A DNA stretch of 9,657 nucleotides, from NCBI GenBank assembly GCA_034722015.1, contig JAYENI010000148.1, forward strand, positions 1 to 9,657. Reading direction: 5' to 3'. Shown here piece after piece: positions 1-6,719 of the stretch. The notes beneath the pieces are model-generated. The model was not told where the DNA came from, searched no databases, and was given only the letters and a program-made list of their open reading frames with translations. The DNA comes from JAJDOJ01 sp034722015 (GTDB lineage: Bacteria > Pseudomonadota > Gammaproteobacteria > JAJDOJ01). Each line of letters starts with the position of its first letter. Within the stretch, counting starts at the first letter, position 1. Both the position numbers and the translations under genes were made by a program.

Positions 1-39
1 GGAAGCCATACAAGGACCCAGGGATGATAGACGACCGGG

Positions 40-3000
40 TCAATCAATCTCGTCGTTTCCCGTGGTGATCTCCAGTGCTGCGGTTTGCAGTTCGTCTGCG
101 AGGGTTGCCAGCCCTTCGAGGTCGAACGCTTCCAGCAACTTTTCGCCTCTCGATGCGACCGCGCTTTCCGGGGGCAATGCCTGGAGTGCGGTACCGGCCT
201 TTTGAAGATCTCCCAGCGAAACCGCCTCGCGCAACCGGATCGCCACGTTCCCGGCAATATCGGGAGCCACACCGGGCTCCGCCCCGGATGGCGTCGTCTT
301 GACGGGGGGCTCTCTTAACCCCCGGATCTGCCTCACCGCATCCGCCAGGGCGCGATCCAGCACCGCGTGACATTTCTCAACGTCCGCGGTATCCGGATCG
401 TGGGGCTTTAATGCCGTCTCCAGGTCCGCAGCGCGGTCGTAGAGCCGCATTGCGCCCAGGTTTCCGGCAACCCCTTTCAGGCTGTGCGCCATCGCGTGGG
501 CCTCCCGCCAGCGTCCAGCCACCACATGCGCCCGGATCTTGTCGGCATCTTCGGCATGATTGTCGACGATGTGCCCGAGCAGCCGAAGGTACACCCCGCG
601 CTTGCCGCCGAGGCGTTGCAGGCCGGCCCGGGTGTCGAAGCCGCTCAGCGAATCGAGCGGATCGGTGATCGAGGGGGCTGCCTCCTGCAGGAACTCGGGT
701 GTCTTTGCCGCTTCGCCCGGGTCGGGCCCGTGGTCCGGGATCTCGCCGACGGGTGGGATCCACTTCGCCATGGTTCGAAGCATCTCGCCGACATCGACCG
801 GCTTGGCGATGTGGTCGTTCATGCCGACGTCCAGCGCCTTTCCGCGGTCACCCGCCATCGCATTGGCGGTCATGGCGATGACCGGCAGGTCACGGAACCG
901 CGCCTGTGATCGAATCTTTCGCGTCGCAGTGTATCCGTCCATGACCGGCATCTGCACATCCATCAGGACACCGTCGAACGTGTCCCCGTCGAGCGCCTCC
1001 AGGGCATCGCGGCCATTGCCCGCGACTGTGACCCGTGTGCCTGCGGTAGAGAGCAGCTCCAGCGCCACCTCCTGATTGAGCTTGTTGTCCTCCACGAGGA
1101 GGATTCGTGCACCCCGCAGGGCTTTCATGGCCTCCTGCTCACCTTTCTCGCGCAGCGACGCCCGGGCTTTGCCCTTCACCTCGTGTCCGAAGGCGGGCAT
1201 GATGCTGTCGAGCAGGGTGGAGGGCGTGACGGGTTTGCTCAGATAGCCGCTGGTATGGATGTCGGCGGCCGCTTCGGCGACTTCCTCCCTCCCGTAGGCG
1301 GTGACCATGACGACCGCAGGCGACCCGTCATCGCCGGACTCGCGCTGCAGTTGTCTTGCGGCTTCCACGCCGTTCAACCCGGGCATCTTCCAATCCATCA
1401 GCACGAGGTCGTAGGGTTCACCCCGCTGCCTTGCCGTGGTGATTTCTCGCAGCGCCTGGCGACCGCCGGAGGCGAAGGCGGGACGAAGATTGAAGGACTC
1501 GAGCATGTTGCCCAGAATCTCGCGCGCCGTCTTGTTGTCGTCGACGACGAGTACGCGCGCGCCCCACATGTCCGGCGAGGGCGCCGGCATCGGTTGAGCG
1601 CTGTTGTCGCCCAGACCCAGCCAGACGGTGAAGCGGAAGGTAGCGCCCTTGCCCGGTTCGCTTTCCACCCGGATCTCCCCGTCCATCAGCTCCGTCAGGC
1701 GCCGCGAGATGGCCAGTCCCAGTCCCGTGCCGCCGAACCTGCGCGTGGTCGAGGTATCGGCCTGACTGAACGACTGGAACATTCTGGACCGTTGTTCCTC
1801 CGACAGGCCGATACCGGTGTCCGAGACCGAAAACTCCAGCTTGACACGGTCCCCGGACCTTTCCACCAGCCGGGTTCTGACGACGATTTCGCCTTCCTCC
1901 GTGAACTTGACGGCATTGTTGCCGAGGTTGACGAGGATCTGTCCGAGACGCAGCGGGTCGCCGACCAGCGCCATCGGTGTTTGCGGGTCGGTGTCGAACA
2001 GAAGTTCCAGACCGGCGTCCTCGGCCTTGAGCCCGACCAGGTTCGTCAGGTTGTCCAGCACATCCTCGAGACGGAAGTCGATTCTTTCCATATCGAGCTT
2101 TCCGGCCTCGATCTTGGAGAAATCGAGGATGTCGTTGATGATCCCGAGCAGGGCGTCCGCCGAACGGTGGACCTTCTCGATGTAGTTGCGCTGCTTGCGG
2201 TCCAGGCCGGTTTTCAGCGCCAGGCTGGACATGCCGATAATGGCATTCATCGGGGTGCGGATCTCGTGACTCATGTTGGCGAGGAAGTCGCTCTTGGCCT
2301 CGTTCGCCGAATCGGCCTTCTCCTTCGCCACCAGCAATTCTCTCTCGATCTTGCGCCGATTCTCGATGTCGAGCGCCAGCCGGATCGAGACCGCGACCGA
2401 ATCGGCGGCCCGCTCGAGCCAGGCTCGTTGTTCGGATGCAAGCGGGCCGAGGAGGGCCAGTTCGATCACACCGACGCACTCGCCGTTGAGCTGCAGGGGG
2501 TGGAAGAGAAGCCGTTCCGGGACGGCGTCACCGAGCCCGATGTCGACGGAGCGTGCCAGGGCCGGCTCGTCCAGTACGAGGGGCGCAAGGTCCTTCGCGA
2601 CCTGGCCGACGAGTCCCTCGCCCATGGCCAGCGGTGTCGTCTCCTCGCGGACCGGCCAGGCGTACCCCGCGCACAGGCATAGTCGGTCGTCGTCACCGCG
2701 CACGAAGACCGAAGCCGCCGGCGAGGAGAGAAATCGGGCGATGTAGTTCACCGATTTTTCACACAGGGCTTCGACACGCCGCTCCTCGCGCATGACGTCG
2801 TTCAGCTCATTCAAGGCGTGGGTGAAACGCGCCTCGCGCCCGGTCTCTTCCGTGATCGCCCGTAACCCGTTCTCGGCCTCGCGTCGCTTGCCGGTCATCC
2901 GGTTGATGGCCTCGGCGAGCGCATCGCGCGTCCCGCGCGGTTCGACCCGCTTGGAGAAATCGCCGTCGGCGACGGCAATGCTGACTCGCGTGATGTCGCG

Positions 3001-4242
3001 AAAGGCCTCGATGACGCGGTTGAAGCTGCGGTTCATCCGGCCGATCTCGTCCTCGGCGCCGGTCTCCAGCACCATGTGCCCGGGGATGTCGCCGGAGGCC
3101 AGCAGGTCGGCGGCCTGTACCGCACCCCGCAGCCGGCGCGTGGTCGAGGTTGTGGCCCAGAGAAGCAGGGACAGTACACTGAGCAGACCCAGGACCGCCA
3201 CACCTGCGGAGCGCATGACGGCGGCCCTGATCGGAGCGGCGATCACGTCTTCGGACTGTCGGATGACGACCAGCCAGTCGCCGGTATCCACGGGCGCGGA
3301 AACGAAGTAGTAGTCTGTCTCGGCGTCGAACGGGTCGGGGCCGAGAATCATCTGCTGCAAGTCCCGGTCGGCATTGAGTCCGGAAAAAATGTCCCGATAG
3401 GGGGTTTCCCGGATGGCCCGGGTCTTCAGATCGTGGACCCTGTCCGTGGTAGCGGCGATGAATCTCCCGGCCCGGCTGACGAGGAAGATGTCGACGCCGT
3501 CTTTCTCCTTGATCCCGTCGAGGAACTTCACGATGTCGGTGAGCGCGCGATCGACGCCGGCGATTCCCGCGAATCCGCCGTCGATGACAATGGGCGCGGT
3601 CTGCTCGACGATCATTTTTCCCTCGTAGACATAGGGCTCGGTGACGATATGGTCCTCGCCGTTCTTCTCCCAGCGTTCCTTCATCCCACCGTAGTAGAGA
3701 CTGGTTTCCATATCGATCAACGGCTCGAGCAGGATCTTCCGGTTGTCTTTCCGGTCGCGGAACCAGTAGGGGATGAAGCGTCCACTGTCGTCGGTGGCGT
3801 TGCGAAGCGCCTGCCCCTGCGCCGAGTCGCGAAAGCTGCGGTCGTCTCCGTCGGCGTTCGGTTCGTACGCGAAATAGGCCCCGGTGAATGCCGGAAATGC
3901 CTGCAGCACACCACGCGCGACGTCGCTGGACGCGGCCCGGTCGCCGAACAGACCATCGATCTGGGCAATTGCCATGACGCGCGCTGCCGTGACCGCGCGT
4001 ATGTTGTCCTGCTCGATCTCCTGGGCGATCTGGGTGGCCAGGCTCCGCTGCAGACGCTCGTTCTCCGTTCGCAGCAGTGAGTACATCCCCGCGGTATTGA
4101 GGACGATGACTCCGGCCACCACCGCGATGGCCGGCAGCACGCCGAACAGCAGCAACCTGCCACGCAGGCTGTTGTGGAAACGGACCCTGGTGTTGTCCGA
4201 TCGGGGTTCCATGGCCGGCGCGGAGGGGGCGGTCTGTCTCAC
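40..4242 (-). CDS. Cache-HAMP-GAF hybrid sensor histidine kinase with two receivers and HPt
   Basis: Inner-membrane phosphorelay sensor of BarA/GacS-like layout, 1400 aa. Seen: TM1 about 28-52; periplasmic Cache-type sensor about 55-335, ending in a typical YYFVSAPVDTGDWLVV strand; TM2 about 341-364; HAMP 365-417, with a second HAMP-like unit to about 450; GAF about 490-622; HisKA with phospho-His659 in SHEIRTP; HATPase with N-box N772/N776, DTGIG at 808-812 and GGTGLGL at 837-843; receiver 1 with D901/D902, phospho-Asp950, T981 and K1003; receiver 2 with E1051/D1052, Asp1095, T1125 and K1147; HPt with His1253 in AHSLKG. All relay residues are intact. A roughly 70-residue helical tail follows the HPt. 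The start is GTG, overlapping the upstream lipoprotein stop as GTGA, which implies translational coupling; ATG at codon 11 is an alternative. No separate response regulator is adjacent, so the HPt target lies elsewhere. The ligand cannot be told from the sequence. Confidence 0.95.
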   Translation of the reverse strand: MRQTAPSAPAMEPRSDNTRVRFHNSLRGRLLLFGVLPAIAVVAGVIVLNTAGMYSLLRTENERLQRSLATQIAQEIEQDNIRAVTAARVMAIAQIDGLFGDRAASSDVARGVLQAFPAFTGAYFAYEPNADGDDRSFRDSAQGQALRNATDDSGRFIPYWFRDRKDNRKILLEPLIDMETSLYYGGMKERWEKNGEDHIVTEPYVYEGKMIVEQTAPIVIDGGFAGIAGVDRALTDIVKFLDGIKEKDGVDIFLVSRAGRFIAATTDRVHDLKTRAIRETPYRDIFSGLNADRDLQQMILGPDPFDAETDYYFVSAPVDTGDWLVVIRQSEDVIAAPIRAAVMRSAGVAVLGLLSVLSLLLWATTSTTRRLRGAVQAADLLASGDIPGHMVLETGAEDEIGRMNRSFNRVIEAFRDITRVSIAVADGDFSKRVEPRGTRDALAEAINRMTGKRREAENGLRAITEETGREARFTHALNELNDVMREERRVEALCEKSVNYIARFLSSPAASVFVRGDDDRLCLCAGYAWPVREETTPLAMGEGLVGQVAKDLAPLVLDEPALARSVDIGLGDAVPERLLFHPLQLNGECVGVIELALLGPLASEQRAWLERAADSVAVSIRLALDIENRRKIERELLVAKEKADSANEAKSDFLANMSHEIRTPMNAIIGMSSLALKTGLDRKQRNYIEKVHRSADALLGIINDILDFSKIEAGKLDMERIDFRLEDVLDNLTNLVGLKAEDAGLELLFDTDPQTPMALVGDPLRLGQILVNLGNNAVKFTEEGEIVVRTRLVERSGDRVKLEFSVSDTGIGLSEEQRSRMFQSFSQADTSTTRRFGGTGLGLAISRRLTELMDGEIRVESEPGKGATFRFTVWLGLGDNSAQPMPAPSPDMWGARVLVVDDNKTAREILGNMLESFNLRPAFASGGRQALREITTARQRGEPYDLVLMDWKMPGLNGVEAARQLQRESGDDGSPAVVMVTAYGREEVAEAAADIHTSGYLSKPVTPSTLLDSIMPAFGHEVKGKARASLREKGEQEAMKALRGARILLVEDNKLNQEVALELLSTAGTRVTVAGNGRDALEALDGDTFDGVLMDVQMPVMDGYTATRKIRSQARFRDLPVIAMTANAMAGDRGKALDVGMNDHIAKPVDVGEMLRTMAKWIPPVGEIPDHGPDPGEAAKTPEFLQEAAPSITDPLDSLSGFDTRAGLQRLGGKRGVYLRLLGHIVDNHAEDADKIRAHVVAGRWREAHAMAHSLKGVAGNLGAMRLYDRAADLETALKPHDPDTADVEKCHAVLDRALADAVRQIRGLREPPVKTTPSGAEPGVAPDIAGNVAIRLREAVSLGDLQKAGTALQALPPESAVASRGEKLLEAFDLEGLATLADELQTAALEITTGNDEID

Positions 4243-4577
4243 TGCGGGGTAGAGCAGTTGTGGTAGAGCGCTGACATGTTACGCTTGACGAAGATGTTGT
4301 TTTTCCCCTCTGGCCAGAAACTCAGGCCGTGAGCGGTATAAGCGGCGGGCGCTTCGGAGGATGTCCTGTCCAGTACGATGGTCTGGACCCCGATCCGCAG
4401 GGTTGCGGTTTCCCGATCCTTCCCGTAGGTGACGGCAAACGTTCCCTGACTGCAATTGTAGGTGACGGGATCCCCGGGCGCGTCCGGCTCGAAAACGGCC
4501 TGACTGGCGCAACCGGTCGATGCGACGATCGCGATCGTGACCGGCATGGCCAGAGGGCGGGTCATGCGTTTCGGCAT
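4239..4577 (-). CDS. MliC-like lysozyme-inhibitor lipoprotein
   Basis: Small 112-aa envelope lipoprotein resembling the MliC/PliC (membrane-bound C-type lysozyme inhibitor) family. Seen: a basic N-terminus, a short hydrophobic segment and a lipidation-type Cys23 in a non-canonical box (S-T-G-C, lacking the usual Leu at -3). The mature domain starts with YNCSQGTFAVTY (Cys42), has the AxL and VLD strands, FWPEG near 87-91, and ends near Cys108. The Cys42/Cys108 pair matches the family disulphide. The Ser and Lys that contact the lysozyme active site in characterised MliC appear replaced (SEAPAAY for SASGAKY, and PEG for SKG), so inhibitory activity is doubtful. The start has GGAG 5 nt upstream on the minus strand (4583-4586). 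It sits first in an operon and its stop overlaps the kinase start by 4 nt. Family assignment is fairly secure; function is less so. Confidence 0.8.
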   Translation of the reverse strand: MPKRMTRPLAMPVTIAIVASTGCASQAVFEPDAPGDPVTYNCSQGTFAVTYGKDRETATLRIGVQTIVLDRTSSEAPAAYTAHGLSFWPEGKNNIFVKRNMSALYHNCSTPQ

Positions 4578-4652
4578 AGCGACTCCGGTACCAGTTGACG
4601 GGCAGGTTCCGCCCCATTCACGACGGCGTCAGTCGACCGTCCCTGGCGGCGC

Positions 4653-4682
4653 ATTTTCCGGTGCGGTGGTGCGGGCTGTCAA
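4653..4682 (-). promoter_or_regulatory. Candidate sigma70 promoter of the lipoprotein-kinase operon
   Basis: Reading the minus strand, a perfect TTGACA (4682-4677) is followed after 18 nt by GAAAAT (4658-4653, four of six consensus bases). A start near 4646 would leave a leader of roughly 70 nt before the lipoprotein ATG. It lies in the divergent gap upstream of the QueD-like gene. A 5-bp inverted repeat (GACGG 4622-4626, CCGTC 4637-4641) lies in the presumed leader. Confidence 0.45.
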
Positions 4683-4738
4683 TTTGCCATACCGGTGGGG
4701 TACTTGATGTCCTCCGATCTGATGTAGGCTATCGATCC

Positions 4739-5821
4739 GTGGAAGAAATCCTGCTGTACACCGCACAAGCTCCGTTCGAGTCCGCACGGCGTCTGGACGC
4801 GCCGCTTCCCGGTTGCGTCGCGCCGGGACTGCATGGCCACAGTTTTCTGGCAAGGGTCCGGGCGCGCCTGCCATCAGGTTGGTCCGGGTTCCCGGGCGAC
4901 GAATGCGGGGCGCTCGAGAAGAGTCTGGCGCATACCGTGGCCCCGCTCGACTATTCTCTGCTGAACGATCACCTCGAGATACCCACCAACGCGAATCTGG
5001 CACGTTGGATCGATGGTCGCCTCGATGTCCCCGGGGTCGTTCGGGTCGGGGTGCGCGGCGCCCGCCACGGTGGTGCTGACTATGATCGGGACGGATCCAC
5101 CCACGCGTGGCGTCGCGTCCGTTTCGAGGCGGCACACCGCCTGCCGAAAGTGCCGCCGGGACATCAATGCGGGCGGATGCACGGACACGGATTCGATGTC
5201 GTCCTGCGAACACGCCGGTTGCCGGGTGAGCACGACAGCATGGCCGGGGAAGCCGCGCTGGACCGGGGCTGGGCCGCGCTGTTCGGGGAACTGGACCACA
5301 ATTGCCTCAACGATATTCCCGGTCTCGAGAACCCAACCAGCGAGATGATCGCAACCTGGATCTGGGGACGGCTGAAACCGCAGGTACCGTCGCTTTCCCG
5401 CGTTACGGTATACGAGACCGTTACCGCGGGTTGCCATTTCGACGGGACGCACTATCGCATCTGGAAGGAAAGGCGATTTGAAAGCGCCCTGCGTCTGTCC
5501 GCTGCGCCCCCGGGAGATCACCGTCGACGGCTGCACGGGCACAGTTACCGGGTGCGCCTGTATCTGACCGCCGGACTGGATCCGGTTCTGGGCTGGACCG
5601 TCGACTACGGTGACGTCAAGGTGTTGTTCCGGCCCGTGTATCATCTTCTCGATCACCGGCGGCTGGATGAGATCGATCACATCGATTCGCCGGACCCGGC
5701 CGCGATCGCAATTTGGCTCTTCGACCGGCTGGGTACGGTGATCCCCCATCTCGATCGAATCGACCTGTACCAGACGCCGGGTTGTGGTGTGATACTGGAT
5801 CGTTCCACGAATGTCGGGTGA
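4739..5821 (+). CDS. Triple-domain QueD/PTPS-like protein (6-carboxytetrahydropterin synthase family)
   Basis: From GTG at 4739 this is 360 aa, three consecutive T-fold domains of about 120 aa each, the length of one E. coli QueD. QueD (EC 4.1.2.50) turns 7,8-dihydroneopterin triphosphate into 6-carboxytetrahydropterin for queuosine synthesis in the cytoplasm. Domain 2 is very QueD-like and complete: FEAAHRL with zinc His133, Cys144, His148/His150 in HGH, Asp186-His187 in LDHNCLND, ENPTSE, and Glu226 in YETVTAGC. Domain 1 keeps HGH (32-34) but has Arg for the first zinc His (FESARRL), no aligned Cys, Tyr for His (LDY, 70-72), and no Glu. Domain 3 keeps HGH (266-268), Asp305-His306 and the GWTVDYGDVK motif, but has Leu for His (251), Arg for Cys (262) and Gln for Glu (345). 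The upstream ATG at 4595 would add 48 residues that resemble nothing and leave only 17 bp to the divergent gene; GTG 4739 starts about 12 residues before FESARRL, as in QueD. The ribosome site is weak. Family certain; start likely; substrate inferred. Confidence 0.9.
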   Translation: MEEILLYTAQAPFESARRLDAPLPGCVAPGLHGHSFLARVRARLPSGWSGFPGDECGALEKSLAHTVAPLDYSLLNDHLEIPTNANLARWIDGRLDVPGVVRVGVRGARHGGADYDRDGSTHAWRRVRFEAAHRLPKVPPGHQCGRMHGHGFDVVLRTRRLPGEHDSMAGEAALDRGWAALFGELDHNCLNDIPGLENPTSEMIATWIWGRLKPQVPSLSRVTVYETVTAGCHFDGTHYRIWKERRFESALRLSAAPPGDHRRRLHGHSYRVRLYLTAGLDPVLGWTVDYGDVKVLFRPVYHLLDHRRLDEIDHIDSPDPAAIAIWLFDRLGTVIPHLDRIDLYQTPGCGVILDRSTNVG

Positions 5822-5841
5822 GGCCGTGGTGAGACGTGTTG

Positions 5842-5881
5842 CGCCGCTTTGACCGGTCTGCCTGACGGCGGGTTTTCTTTT
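5842..5881 (+). terminator. Possible weak rho-independent terminator
   Basis: CGCCG (5842-5846) can pair with CGGCG (5866-5870), or a shorter bulged hairpin can form inside (CCG-TC with GA-CGG), followed by a T-rich run GGTTTTCTTTTG at 5871-5882. The stem is short and the outer loop long (19 nt), so this is only suggestive. It would separate the QueD-like gene from the small membrane protein gene. Confidence 0.3.
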
Positions 5882-5910
5882 GAATTGCCGATGCGGCGAA
5901 TGGGAGCCTG

Positions 5911-6285
5911 ATGAGCAAAAATGTAGCGGAACCGGTTGAGGTCATCGACGAGGACCAGGCGACCCGCGCGACGGGGAGGACGCTGGCACACGTGGTTTAT
6001 GCCCTGCAGGCCGTGGCACTGGTCACGGGGATCCCGATGTTGATCGGTGTCATCGTCAACTACGTGACGCGCGGCGAGGTCAGGGGGAGCTGGATCGATT
6101 CCCACTACAGCTGGCAGATCCGCACCTTCTGGTACAGCCTGCTGTGGACCGTACTGGGGACGCTCACCATCGTCATTCTGGTGGGCTACCTGGTCCTGAC
6201 GCTCGCATATCTGTGGCTGGTCTACCGGATCATTCTGGGGTGGATCAAGCTGGCGAACTCGGAACCGATGTACGAAGGGCGCTAG
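5911..6285 (+). CDS. Small COG3671-type inner membrane protein
   Basis: A 124-aa protein with a short polar, acidic N-terminus (residues 1-20), a first membrane span about 26-50, a conserved-looking loop RGEVRGSWIDSHYSWQIRTFW (54-74), and a second long hydrophobic stretch about 75-108 that may be one or two spans, ending in a short polar tail. The loop and layout resemble uncharacterised proteobacterial membrane proteins of the COG3671/DUF4870-like group; this is from memory of the family, not a search. No catalytic motif is visible and no function is proposed. The start ATG has a GGGAG ribosome site about 6 nt upstream. It follows the QueD-like gene by 89 bp with a possible weak terminator between. 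Its TAG stop lies in CTAG, which also contains the stop of a candidate gene on the other strand. Confidence 0.85.
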   Translation: MSKNVAEPVEVIDEDQATRATGRTLAHVVYALQAVALVTGIPMLIGVIVNYVTRGEVRGSWIDSHYSWQIRTFWYSLLWTVLGTLTIVILVGYLVLTLAYLWLVYRIILGWIKLANSEPMYEGR

Positions 6286-6440
6286 TCGCGGTCAGTCGGT
6301 CCCACCTGCCAGCAGCAGTACGGACAGGTGACCACCGGCATCGCCGGAAAGCGCTTCAGCTGAATGCGAGTCGTCAGCAGGTCCGTGTAGCGGTTCGCCA
6401 CCGGTTGAATGCTGACCAGCAGCAGGAATACGATCAACAC
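6282..6440 (-). CDS. Candidate small single-span membrane protein with C-terminal CPYC motif
   Basis: An open frame on the minus strand whose coding signal (G/C-rich third positions) begins around a GTG at 6440, giving 52 aa; a TTG at 6491 in the same frame would give 69 aa. The product starts with a hydrophobic span (VLIVFLLLVS), then a basic amphipathic stretch (TRIQLKRF), and ends in a Cys-rich motif VVTCPYCCWQVG that resembles half of a zinc-ribbon or redox site. It is convergent with the upstream membrane protein gene and both stops share CTAG at 6282-6285. A good minus-strand promoter lies upstream (6512-6540). No clear ribosome site is seen before either start, and I recognise no family. 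It could be a chance frame, or the promoter could serve a non-coding or antisense RNA instead. Confidence 0.35.
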   Translation of the reverse strand: MLIVFLLLVSIQPVANRYTDLLTTRIQLKRFPAMPVVTCPYCCWQVGPTDRD

Positions 6441-6511
6441 AGCCGGCAGGTGGGAAACACCACAGGGACGAACTTGGTGTTGGCTTGTCAACGTCCGCGG
6501 ACCCGCGCGGC

Positions 6512-6540
6512 AATATAGGTTGAGCCGACGCGAACCGCAA
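6512..6540 (-). promoter_or_regulatory. Candidate sigma70 promoter facing the small minus-strand ORF
   Basis: On the minus strand TTGCGG (6540-6535) is followed after exactly 17 nt by TATATT (6517-6512, five of six consensus bases). The expected start is near 6505. A perfect 10-bp palindrome GTCCGCGGAC (6493-6502) lies a few bases downstream and could be an operator or hairpin. Transcription would run into the small ORF and then antisense to the 5911-6285 gene. Confidence 0.4.
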
Positions 6541-6703
6541 CGTCCGGGTTTCCTGGTCCTGATTCGGCTATACTGGCGTCCGGCTGTTCGCGGTGCGGTA
6601 TGCCGGTAGTACCCGGGTTGCCCGAAAAGCCGCGCATCCACTGTCGCCAACAGCCTGACGACCGCAACCCGCCGGTCAGGCCCGGTTGCCGCGGAGCGGA
6701 TCC

Positions 6704-6710
6704 AGGGGGA
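6704..6710 (+). promoter_or_regulatory. Ribosome binding site fixing the phosphatase start
   Basis: AGGGGGA lies 9 nt before GTG at 6720. This strong Shine-Dalgarno-like sequence, together with the family's usual N-terminus (VIDLHCHMLPG), selects GTG 6720 over the upstream in-frame ATG at 6600. Confidence 0.7.
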
Positions 6711-6719
6711 ACCCGTACA

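Larger units (their letters stand above)
6441..6719. other. Non-coding stretch before the phosphatase gene
   Basis: No convincing plus-strand coding sequence is seen in this gap. It holds the minus-strand promoter described at 6512-6540, the palindrome at 6493-6502, a 9-bp direct repeat CAACGTCCG (6489-6497 and 6538-6546), and on the plus strand a TATACT hexamer (6569-6574) that could be a -10 box for the phosphatase gene but has no recognisable -35 partner. If used, the leader to the GTG start would be about 140 nt. Confidence 0.5.

Noticed and set aside
1183..2682. 499-codon open frame on the plus strand inside the kinase gene
   Set aside because: It is antisense to strongly conserved kinase and receiver motifs, and its translation lacks any recognisable domain. 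Long antisense frames are expected in high-GC genes with G/C at third positions.
3076..4080. 334-codon plus-strand frame opposite the kinase Cache region
   Set aside because: Same shadow effect; the minus-strand product has a clear Cache domain and membrane spans.
4684..4732. Possible plus-strand promoter for the QueD-like gene (TTGCCA or TTGATG with TAGGCTAT)
   Set aside because: No pairing gives a good -10 at 16-18 nt spacing; the best reading would make the mRNA almost leaderless. Not strong enough to call.
4595..4738. Upstream ATG start adding 48 residues to the QueD-like protein
   Set aside because: The added residues match no fold, the region contains the divergent lipoprotein promoter, and GTG 4739 gives the normal QueD N-terminal distance and three equal domains.
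4578..4738. preQ1-type riboswitch upstream of the QueD-like gene
   Set aside because: I looked because QueD genes can be so controlled, but no compact A-rich-tailed hairpin of preQ1 aptamer type was recognised.
4874..5749. 291-codon minus-strand frame opposite the QueD-like gene
   Set aside because: The plus-strand frame carries three QueD domains; the antisense product shows no family features.
6600..6719. Upstream ATG start adding 40 residues to the phosphatase
   Set aside because: The extension is Pro/Arg-rich and unlike the family; AGGGGGA before GTG 6720 and the canonical VIDLHCH start argue for GTG.
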